6,061 nt of DNA from Chitinispirillaceae bacterium. Lineage in GTDB: Bacteria; Fibrobacterota; Chitinivibrionia; Chitinivibrionales; Chitinispirillaceae. Positions within the stretch are counted from its first letter, which is position 1. Each line of letters opens with the position of its first letter. Below are positions 1-4,795 of this stretch, piece after piece. The translations under genes and the position numbers were made by a program. The notes under the pieces were generated by a model, which ran no database searches, was not told the DNA's origin, and worked only from the letters and a program-made list of their open reading frames with translations. Location: assembly GCA_016926315.1 (NCBI GenBank), contig JAFGOU010000236.1, positions 1 to 6,061 of the forward strand, written 5' to 3'.

Positions 1-150
1 GGTTATCCCAGACTTGAAGGAAGATTGCTTACGTGTTACTCACCCGTTTGCCGCTTTACTCTCCCGGTTGCCCGGGATTTCACGCGCGACTTGCATGTAT
101 TAGGCACGCCGCCAGCGTTCGTTCTGAGCCAGGATCAAACTCTCCATAAG
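1..150 (-). rRNA. rrs: 16S ribosomal RNA, 5' end (partial)
   Basis: Read on the minus strand, positions 143-124 give the universal bacterial 27F sequence AGAGTTTGATCCTGGCTCAG. It is followed by the conserved blocks GAACGCTGGCGGCGTGCCTA, ATACATGCAAGTCG and AACGGGTGAGTAACACGTAA. Aligning the 27F site to E. coli position 8 puts the mature 5' end near 150. Only the first ~150 nt are present and the gene runs off the left edge. The helix after ATGCAAGTCG (the V1 region) is short: GAAATCCCGGGCAACCGGG reads as a small hairpin. I could not assign a phylum from this fragment with confidence. Confidence 0.98.
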
Positions 151-197
151 AGTTAATCCTACTTTATTATCAAAAAGAATCACGGAAATTCTTCGAT

Positions 198-247
198 CAC
201 ACACATCCAAACTTTCAAAGAACATCTGCCGGTATTCTTATCGGCAG
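198..247 (-). promoter_or_regulatory. rRNA leader antitermination site: boxB-like hairpin, boxA, boxC
   Basis: Reading toward 16S on the minus strand there are three elements in order. First, a hairpin at 247-226 has arms CTGCCG/CGGCAG, two inner pairs after one mismatch and a 4-nt loop. Second, TGTTCTTTGAAA at 224-213 closely matches the rrn boxA consensus (E. coli TGCTCTTTAACA). Third, TGTGTGTG at 205-198 resembles boxC. The order boxB-boxA-boxC and the position between promoter and mature 16S are those of E. coli rrn leaders. There, NusB/NusE (S10) bind boxA so that RNA polymerase reads through the untranslated operon without Rho termination. The boxA match is strong. The boxB and boxC assignments rest on order and resemblance. 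Confidence 0.8.
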
Positions 248-253
248 TCTTTA

Positions 254-282
254 AATATAAATCATGTAAAAATCGATGTCAA
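254..282 (-). promoter_or_regulatory. rRNA promoter P2 (proximal)
   Basis: On the minus strand a perfect -35 TTGACA (282-277) is separated by exactly 17 nt from -10 TATATT (259-254, five of six consensus bases). The stretch just upstream of the -35 (about 283-310) is a run of A's broken by a few other bases, as in an UP element contacted by the RNA polymerase alpha subunit. Transcription should begin around 250-247, right at the boxB-like hairpin and about 100 nt before mature 16S. Confidence 0.8.
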
Positions 283-356
283 ATATTTTTCTCTGTTTTT
301 TTATTTTTTACTATCTCTCACAAGTTTTCTTAATTCAACGACAAAATAGGCATTCA

Positions 357-386
357 AAAATACAAATTTATAAAAAGCCCTGTCAA
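357..386 (-). promoter_or_regulatory. rRNA promoter P1 (distal)
   Basis: A second perfect -35 TTGACA (386-381, minus strand) has -10 TATTTT (362-357) at 18-nt spacing. It lies exactly 104 bp upstream of the P2 -35. Tandem P1/P2 promoters about 100 bp apart are the usual arrangement in rrn operons. The -10 is weaker than in P2. A perfect TATAAT also sits just upstream (395-390) without a convincing -35. It could be a further start site or simply part of an A/T-rich upstream element. Confidence 0.55.
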
Positions 387-428
387 TATATTATATCCCC
401 GTTAAACACCTGCATATAAAAAACGATC

Positions 429-470
429 GTGAGTTATTGATCCTGCTTGAAAATCAAACGCTTAACTCAC
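429..470. repeat. Long inverted repeat upstream of rRNA promoters
   Basis: A perfect 8-bp arm pair, GTGAGTTA (429-436) and TAACTCAC (463-470), encloses a second, inner arm pair, TTGAT (437-441) and ATCAA (453-457). This makes a 13-bp two-part stem with a 5-nt bulge (458-462) and an 11-nt loop. Neither side carries a T-run, so it does not look like a terminator. It lies about 45-85 bp upstream of the P1 -35, in the zone where rrn operons bind activators such as Fis in E. coli. The structure is seen directly; its role is unknown. Confidence 0.6.
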
Positions 471-520
471 ATCAATCACTTCCCGAGAGTGACTAACGCA
501 TTGATGATCAATCTATTAGC
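471..520. repeat. Dyad and ATTGAT/ATCAAT repeat cluster
   Basis: Positions 500-512 are a perfect odd dyad, ATTGAT-G-ATCAAT. The same half-site also occurs at 436-441 (ATTGAT) and 471-476 (ATCAAT). Between these lies a small hairpin, TCACT (476-480) with AGTGA (488-492). CTAA (493-496) and TTAG (516-519) flank the central dyad. Spaced copies of one half-site suggest a protein-binding region rather than an RNA, but no known regulator is recognised. Confidence 0.45.
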
Positions 521-545
521 ATTAAATAATCACGAAATAAACAGG

Positions 546-599
546 AAAAACTTCGCTGGACCGTATCATATCTCACGGTCCCGCTTCTTTACATCGAAG
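546..599 (-). terminator. Intrinsic terminator of the bactofilin/methyltransferase operon
   Basis: This lies 10 nt past the stop of the methyltransferase-like gene. On the minus strand a 7-bp stem GGACCGT/ACGGTCC (581-575 with 564-558) is enclosed by an outer stem CTTCG/CGAAG (599-595 with 555-551). TTTTT (550-546) follows the outer stem directly. It would keep transcription of the upstream operon from running on into the rRNA operon, which lies on the same strand. The outer stem is separated from the inner one by a large asymmetric loop, so efficiency is uncertain. Confidence 0.55.
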
Positions 600-609
600 A
601 TAAGCCCGG

Positions 610-1221
610 TTAGAACGCCTTTTTAAACAGGAACTCCCTGATGCCGTTCATGCAGACAAACGAGCAATACTGTACAAGCGGTTTCATCGCTATTTCAATA
701 TCACGGTTTGAACGGTGGAAATAGGGAAGGCGAAACGATGTCGACCGGGAAAGAATCGCCGCCGACTCATCGTTGAAAGCCAGATAATGCTGGTACGGCT
801 GCGGCGATTTGGTGGTACTCGCAATCAGCATAAGCAGCCCGTTCGGCCGTAAAAAAGAGCAACAGCGCGCCACCAGCACCTTCAAGGTCATGTCATCCAG
901 GTGGTCGGGGATGTCCCACACATGGATACCATCGAAGCTCCCTTCTTCAAAATCCAGACACGCCGTCAGCGCCTCAGGCTCGATGGGGTGCAGCGGTTCG
1001 GGCGTAAGCCGCTGCATAATGTCGCACACGAATATCCGGGTAAACCGGCTCAGCAGGTACTCGATATTTTTGCCGCAGACCGGACCGCTATCAAGAATCC
1101 GCGGATCGTCACATTTCCCCAAAAAATGGCGGTACCGTTCCATCATCCGGCTCTGATAGGCGCCGGGTCTCGGCGGGTCGCTCGAACACCCGACGATGGG
1201 CATATACGCAGTCGATGACAT
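610..1221 (-). CDS. SAM-dependent methyltransferase-like protein (class I fold, degenerate)
   Basis: This 203-residue, probably cytosolic protein has the order of elements seen in small class I methyltransferases. Residues 42-50 (ILDSGPVCG) sit where the glycine-rich SAM-binding loop is expected. An acidic residue ends the second strand (FVCDI, D67). FDGIHVWDIPDHL (96-108) fits motif IV, and LRPNGLLMLI (124-133) matches the strand after 'L(K/R)PGG'. The loop lacks the usual DxGxGxG spacing, so SAM binding is not assured, and no substrate can be named. The C-terminus (about 181-203) is rich in Cys, Phe and Lys. The ATG at 1221 was chosen because it lies 14 bp after the bactofilin stop, with a weak GGACG ribosome site. 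The next Met (residue 7) has no visible ribosome site. It is probably co-transcribed with the bactofilin. It could also be a non-catalytic relative of the family. Confidence 0.75.
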   Translation of the reverse strand: MSSTAYMPIVGCSSDPPRPGAYQSRMMERYRHFLGKCDDPRILDSGPVCGKNIEYLLSRFTRIFVCDIMQRLTPEPLHPIEPEALTACLDFEEGSFDGIHVWDIPDHLDDMTLKVLVARCCSFLRPNGLLMLIASTTKSPQPYQHYLAFNDESAAILSRSTSFRLPYFHRSNRDIEIAMKPLVQYCSFVCMNGIREFLFKKAF

Positions 1222-1233
1222 ACTGATTCGTCC

Positions 1234-1259
1234 GTTCAGGCCTTTACCGGTTCAGGCCT
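1234..1259 (-). repeat. 10-bp direct repeat and hairpin at the bactofilin stop codon
   Basis: AGGCCTGAAC occurs twice on the minus strand, at 1259-1250 and 1243-1234. Because AGGCCT is its own reverse complement, the two copies can also pair as a 6-bp stem with a 10-nt loop. The second copy contains the bactofilin TGA stop (1238-1236). No T-run follows, so it is not a terminator. It sits just before the ribosome site of the next gene. Confidence 0.55.
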
Positions 1260-1829
1260 CTGAATTCTGGGCTGGTCGGTTCCAGCCGGCGCCGATTGAA
1301 GGGTATGCGGCTTCTGAGGAGAAGAGGGCTGCGATTGCTGCGGTTTTTCATTCTTTTCCAGTTCGATCGACGCTTTAACAAACGCCCCGTCTTCAACCGC
1401 GATGCGCCGGGCCTTTATCTGACCCGAAAAATCAGCGTTTTTGTTCACCTGGACTTTGTTCTTCGCCGTTACATTGCCGACCAGGCGGCCGCCGATGACC
1501 ACGCTGTCCGCGTCGATATCGGCCTCGACCTTTCCTTTACTGCCAACAGTCAATTGATGAGCCTTGACTTCGATGGATCCCTTCACGGTTCCCTCGATGA
1601 TCATGTCTTCGTCGGCCCTGATGGTGCCCTCGATCGATATGTGCTCGCCGATTATCGTTTTTTCGGCGACCGGCGCGCTTCCACGCGGCAGTTCCTGGGC
1701 AATACTTGACTGGCCATAATCCGACCGCTCGAACTCGTTCGTTTCTCTTTTTCCCATTGAAAGCATGGCAGCCTCCTTATCGGTGACCGGTGATAGGTTT
1801 AATGATGTCGGTTTTCCAAACAATCCCAT
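1236..1829 (-). CDS. Bactofilin (polymer-forming cytoskeletal protein)
   Basis: This 197-residue protein has a bactofilin domain (PF04519/DUF583) at about residues 57-157. The domain shows the short repeating beta-helix turns rich in G, I and V, such as IIGEHISIEGTI, MIIEGTVKGSI, LTVGSKGKVEADI and IAVEDGAFVKASI. Bactofilins polymerise without nucleotide into membrane-associated filaments that position cell-wall enzymes, stalk or polar proteins. The core is flanked by a polar N-terminal region and a Pro/Gln-rich tail (about 160-197), the usual disordered ends. The N-terminus MGLFGKP resembles the short hydrophobic-plus-basic membrane-targeting peptide described for bactofilins. The start at 1829 has GGGGAG (1841-1836) 6 nt upstream. 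A second start at 1766 has an even better site, listed separately. The usual M23 peptidase or ParAB neighbours are absent here. Confidence 0.93.
   Translation of the reverse strand: MGLFGKPTSLNLSPVTDKEAAMLSMGKRETNEFERSDYGQSSIAQELPRGSAPVAEKTIIGEHISIEGTIRADEDMIIEGTVKGSIEVKAHQLTVGSKGKVEADIDADSVVIGGRLVGNVTAKNKVQVNKNADFSGQIKARRIAVEDGAFVKASIELEKNEKPQQSQPSSPQKPHTLQSAPAGTDQPRIQRPEPVKA
1764..1778 (-). promoter_or_regulatory. Internal ribosome-binding site and alternative bactofilin start
   Basis: Inside the bactofilin reading frame, AAGGAGG (1778-1772) stands 5 nt before an in-frame ATG (1766-1764, residue 22 of the long form). This is a better Shine-Dalgarno match than the one before the first ATG. 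Use of this start would give a 176-residue protein beginning MLSMGKRE, with the beta-helix core intact but without the MGLFGKP peptide. It is either the true start or a second product. Confidence 0.55.
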
Positions 1830-1910
1830 TTTACACTCCCCAACCAGACCGGTGTTTCCCGGCGGCAGTTAATTTTAACACTTTATCAAACAAAAAATTC
1901 CATCAATGTA

Positions 1911-1941
1911 ATCATATACATTACGAACGCCGATATTTCAA
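1911..1941 (-). promoter_or_regulatory. Candidate promoter of the bactofilin operon
   Basis: On the minus strand TTGAAA (1941-1936) is followed at 19 nt by TATGAT (1916-1911), or at 17 nt by the poorer TATATG. It would leave a leader of roughly 75 nt before the first bactofilin ATG. Spacing or -10 quality is imperfect in either reading, so this is tentative. Confidence 0.35.
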
Positions 1942-1955
1942 CATTTTTATCGGTG
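1928..1955. repeat. Inverted repeat in the divergent intergenic region
   Basis: CGCCGATA (1928-1935) pairs with TATCGGTG (1948-1955), including one G-T pair, around a 12-nt loop. It overlaps the candidate bactofilin -35 and lies 55 bp before the start of the plus-strand secreted-protein gene. It could be an operator for one or both genes, or an RNA hairpin in a leader. No T-run is positioned to make it a clear terminator. Confidence 0.4.
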
Positions 1956-2009
1956 CCCGCATTATTTTAATTACCGGCATGCCATGAAACCGTCTTATGA
2001 AGGAGTTCC

Positions 2010-2480
2010 ATGAAAAAGCTGCTATGGCTCATGATGCTGATCGCCGCCTATCAGGCCTACGGTCAGATGGATGACGAAACAGAATTTGCCTACTCCTGTT
2101 CTCTTTCACTCAAGACAACGGTCTTTCCTCCCGACACAAGCGAGAAAACCGGCAGGGGGTATGTCGAGGCTCTTCTCTGCGATAAGAACGGCATCCCCAT
2201 CCCGAACAAAGAGATCAGAATAGTTACCTCCTGCGGGCAGCTTTCATGCCAGGCGCCGGGATGGTACGACGACATCAGCTCGATCTCCACGGACCGGAGT
2301 TGTTACATGACCGGCGCCGACGGCAAAATCCAGGTGTATCTCGCAAACGTACCGTTCAATACGCAGGGATTCATAAAAGCCACGAGCGCCTGCGATGAAA
2401 TTACCGTTAACGCAACGGGCCATTTCAAGATTTCACGTACATCGGTCAGGAGTAAAACCAGGTCAAAGCAACCCCGATAG
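2010..2480 (+). CDS. Secreted single-domain Ig-like (Big_1-type) protein
   Basis: This is a 156-residue exported protein. Residues 1-18 form a Sec signal peptide (basic MKK, hydrophobic LLWLMMLIAA, likely cleavage AYG|Q). Residues about 48-138 carry the Big_1 (invasin/intimin-type) Ig-like pattern: GYVEALLCDKNGIPIPNKEI ('V.D.nG.PvpN..v'), then TGADGKIQVYL ('T.a.G.a.v.L'), then FIKATSACDEITVNATGHF. Such beta-sandwich modules usually occur in tandem in surface adhesins; here there is one. The mature part has six cysteines (30, 57, 75, 80, 98, 128), enough for three disulfides in an oxidising compartment. The start has AAGGAG 4 nt upstream. The last ~17 residues are unusually basic and may be out of frame (see findings). 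It is probably co-transcribed with the lipoprotein gene. Its ligand is unknown. Confidence 0.82.
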   Translation: MKKLLWLMMLIAAYQAYGQMDDETEFAYSCSLSLKTTVFPPDTSEKTGRGYVEALLCDKNGIPIPNKEIRIVTSCGQLSCQAPGWYDDISSISTDRSCYMTGADGKIQVYLANVPFNTQGFIKATSACDEITVNATGHFKISRTSVRSKTRSKQPR

Positions 2481-2551
2481 CGCCGACCGGCAGCTTCGAT
2501 ACCTGTCACTGGAGGATATCTCCGGCATTGTACCGGTGATTTACCGAACGG

Positions 2552-3070
2552 ATGAGACATCAAACCTTTTTGACTGCACTGCTCCGTTTTATCCCCGCCC
2601 TGCTGCTCCTCTCCTGCAGTCACAGCGTACGGCATACCTTGTCGCAGGAAGAGTGCGCCCGTCTGGTCACCGTGCCCGACTCATGCCTTGTGGATACTAT
2701 AGGAATTACGGGCACCATATTTCCCAGCAAGTACTCCTACCCTTCCATCGATTCCACTACCCTTCCTCCGGTAAGCACCTGGACTCCGACGCACCAGGAC
2801 GTACTCAAAGCGGAACGGATCTTTCAGGCAGAGGCGGCAGGAGCACACCACTGCCTTGATTCGAATGTCCAGAATTTCTACCGGCAATACATCGGGCAGG
2901 GCAACGGCAACATCATCCTGATTCACGGAATCAGGAAAAGCCATGAAATCCATCTCTGCGGCCATCGAAGTTTCTGGATTAACGTCTACGATAATGACTG
3001 CAGCACGTTTGACGCTGAAGTTGACCTTCTCGGCGGCTCCTGTACCATTGACGTAAAAAGCGACTACTGA
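2552..3070 (+). CDS. Hypothetical cysteine-rich lipoprotein
   Basis: This is a 172-residue lipoprotein. Residues 1-22 are a signal peptide ending in a lipobox, LLSC, with acylated Cys22; Ser at +2 would favour the outer membrane in Gram-negatives. Six further cysteines follow (35, 45, 101, 136, 150, 164). The second half (about 84-172) has the order 'vlkAErif ... FYRQYIGQGNGNIILIHGI ... SFWINVYDNDCSTFDAEVDL'. I recognise this as similar to small Bacteroidetes-type exported proteins of the form 'AE..l...YkRQYvGyi..G.kiiyIn.f...W....v.V.DGG...F.vk.n'. That likeness is from memory and its function is unknown. The ATG at 2552 is the only reasonable start, because an in-frame TGA lies at 2537-2539, but its ribosome site is poor. 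It follows the Ig-like gene by 71 bp with no terminator between. Confidence 0.85.
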   Translation: MRHQTFLTALLRFIPALLLLSCSHSVRHTLSQEECARLVTVPDSCLVDTIGITGTIFPSKYSYPSIDSTTLPPVSTWTPTHQDVLKAERIFQAEAAGAHHCLDSNVQNFYRQYIGQGNGNIILIHGIRKSHEIHLCGHRSFWINVYDNDCSTFDAEVDLLGGSCTIDVKSDY

Positions 3071-3082
3071 ACAGCAGGCCGG

Positions 3083-4741
3083 TCATTCCGTTCCACGGTA
3101 TTCTATCCAGTCGAAATCAGCCGGAACCGCGCATTTTTTCCCATTGCCGGTCGCATACATACCGATCACCACGCCGGTAAACGCATGAATCGACTCCATG
3201 GAGAGCGGTTTTGATTCCAGTTCGGCGACGGTGTCAAACGAGGAAGAATCCGGCGACCAGGAAAACGAATACGCCTCATGACGGCACGCGACCTGCAGAA
3301 AAACGGCGGACGCGGAACAATCCGCGCTGTCGACCAGGCAGATTTTCCCCCACGTGCAGGAGCGCACGATAATACGGACCGCGCCGGCTCTCTTTACAAG
3401 AGCTATTTCGTAATGCGCGCGCTCGTTCAACCGCACCGTCATCCCCGCCTCCTCGCCCTCGTTCTGCGGCGAAAACGCCATCTTGACCCTGACGCATGCA
3501 TCGAAATGCTGCTGCCTTCTTCCGACGAATGCCGGCGCATCCTGGTCGCTCATGGTCAGGGGATTGCCGTAAAGTCGGAGCCATCCCTGACGTTCGCTTA
3601 ACGAATAACTGCCGGGTTTCGGATTCCTCAGGAAGAGGAAGTGAAACGGCAGGTTTGGAGAACTGAATTCATCCCGCGCGGGAGGCGGTTCCCACGTCAC
3701 GCTCCCGGGAAGGGGACCCTTCATGGCAAGAGACACCCTGCCGTTGTCGCCGATGACCGGCCATCCCTTCTCCCATCGCAGGGGGGCCAGAAAGGTCTCC
3801 CGGCAGAGCGGGGAATAGTCGAAACCAAGGTGCCTGACCGCCAGAAAAACCGCCCACCAGTGGCCGTTGTGGTCCTGAAACAAATCGGCATGGCCGGTAT
3901 ATTGAATCGGTTCCGAGGTGCCTTGATGGGAAAGTACCGGATTTATCGGACAGTCGATATACGGTCCGAAAACCCGGTTGCTGGCGGCGACGAGTTGATG
4001 GTGATTCCATCCCGTGCCGCCCGATGCCGCGGTCAGATAATAGACGCCATTGATTTTGTAAAGGTGTGGCCCCTCCAGCCAGACATCGCCGTCACCCGTC
4101 CAGATCGTTTTTTTCTGGCTCAAAAACGAACCGGTTGCAGGATCGATCCGGTATTGAATGATATGCGACTCGCTTCCGGACCCTTCCTGCGACTGGTAAT
4201 ATACCTTTCCATCTTCATCGAAGAAAAGTGACGGATCGAAACCTTCGGTAGGAACAGAGACCGGTTCCGACCAGGGACCGGCCGGATCGCGGGCGGTGAA
4301 AAATATATTGCCTTTTTTTGAGGTTTCCGTGACGATAAGATAGAACAAACCGTTGTGGTACCGTATCGCGGGGGCGCCGATCCCTCCGTTGCTGTTGGTA
4401 CGGTAAAGGTCAAGCTGGCTTGAACGGGTCAGGCAATTGCCAATCTGACGCCAGTGAACCAGATCCCTGCTGTGATGGATCGGAATACCCGGGAAATACT
4501 CGAATGAGCTGTTGACAAGGTAGTAGTCCTGTCCCACCCTGCAGATACTTGGATCGGGATGAAAACCGGGAATGATCGGATTACGAAACGATTCGCCGTC
4601 AACGATACCGGTGTCGTGAAGCGTGGTATCGGGAACATGCGGCAGCGGCGGCTCCGGCGGCACCTGATAGGGGCTCAGGCATCGTTCAAAAAGGATTCCG
4701 GCCAGGAGCACTGGAACTATATACCTGCACGCCTTGTTCAT
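3083..4741 (-). CDS. Glycoside hydrolase family 43 (beta-xylosidase / alpha-L-arabinofuranosidase)
   Basis: This is a 552-residue exported enzyme that cleaves xylose or arabinose from hemicellulose oligosaccharides with inversion. The GH43 five-bladed propeller spans about 54-340. The three catalytic acids are in place: base Asp63 (FHPDPS), pKa-setting Asp169 (EGFDPSLFFDEDG) and acid Glu223 (WLEGPHLYK). His284 (YTGHADL) and Arg314 (CRETFLAPLRW) match conserved active-site positions. From about 356 (RDEFSSP, then FLFLRNP and YSLSERQGWLRLYG) comes the C-terminal beta-sandwich typical of GH43 beta-xylosidases (PF17851). The N-terminus is a hydrophobic segment (7-18), then Cys21 in FERC, which is not a good lipobox, and a Pro-rich linker. 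The ATG at 4741 gives a normal signal peptide. The ATG at 4780 would add 13 residues but lies almost at the likely transcription start. The exact substrate cannot be told from sequence. No SusC/D, transporter or other glycosidase is adjacent. Confidence 0.95.
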   Translation of the reverse strand: MNKACRYIVPVLLAGILFERCLSPYQVPPEPPLPHVPDTTLHDTGIVDGESFRNPIIPGFHPDPSICRVGQDYYLVNSSFEYFPGIPIHHSRDLVHWRQIGNCLTRSSQLDLYRTNSNGGIGAPAIRYHNGLFYLIVTETSKKGNIFFTARDPAGPWSEPVSVPTEGFDPSLFFDEDGKVYYQSQEGSGSESHIIQYRIDPATGSFLSQKKTIWTGDGDVWLEGPHLYKINGVYYLTAASGGTGWNHHQLVAASNRVFGPYIDCPINPVLSHQGTSEPIQYTGHADLFQDHNGHWWAVFLAVRHLGFDYSPLCRETFLAPLRWEKGWPVIGDNGRVSLAMKGPLPGSVTWEPPPARDEFSSPNLPFHFLFLRNPKPGSYSLSERQGWLRLYGNPLTMSDQDAPAFVGRRQQHFDACVRVKMAFSPQNEGEEAGMTVRLNERAHYEIALVKRAGAVRIIVRSCTWGKICLVDSADCSASAVFLQVACRHEAYSFSWSPDSSSFDTVAELESKPLSMESIHAFTGVVIGMYATGNGKKCAVPADFDWIEYRGTE

Positions 4742-4795
4742 TAGTTGCCTGTTTGAATCTTTTATCCAGCCACCGGCCATGCGGCCCCGAGCTCC

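Noticed and set aside
421..540. Possible tRNA or small RNA gene in the repeat-rich block
   Set aside because: No cloverleaf, T-loop (GTTCRANNC) or CCA-compatible acceptor pairing can be made from the hairpins, and no promoter-terminator pair frames it; kept only as repeats.
1296..1709. 137-codon plus-strand open frame opposite the bactofilin gene
   Set aside because: Its apparent regularity mirrors the beta-helix repeats on the other strand; the bactofilin is unmistakable.
2511..2523. GGAGG with an adjacent GGAG/CTCC inverted repeat between the two exported-protein genes
   Set aside because: It is about 37 nt from the lipoprotein ATG, and the only nearby start (TTG 2528) hits a TGA three codons on; the stem is too short and lacks a T-run.
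2395..2859. 154-codon plus-strand frame bridging the Ig-like and lipoprotein genes
   Set aside because: As an independent gene it lacks a ribosome site and its second half is a shadow of the lipoprotein. Only the stretch around 2440-2555 is kept as a possible frameshift clue.
3641..4231. 196-codon open frame on the plus strand opposite the GH43 gene
   Set aside because: It lies wholly antisense to the catalytic domain of a clear GH43 enzyme, has an Arg/Pro-rich composition typical of a shadow frame, and shows no motif.
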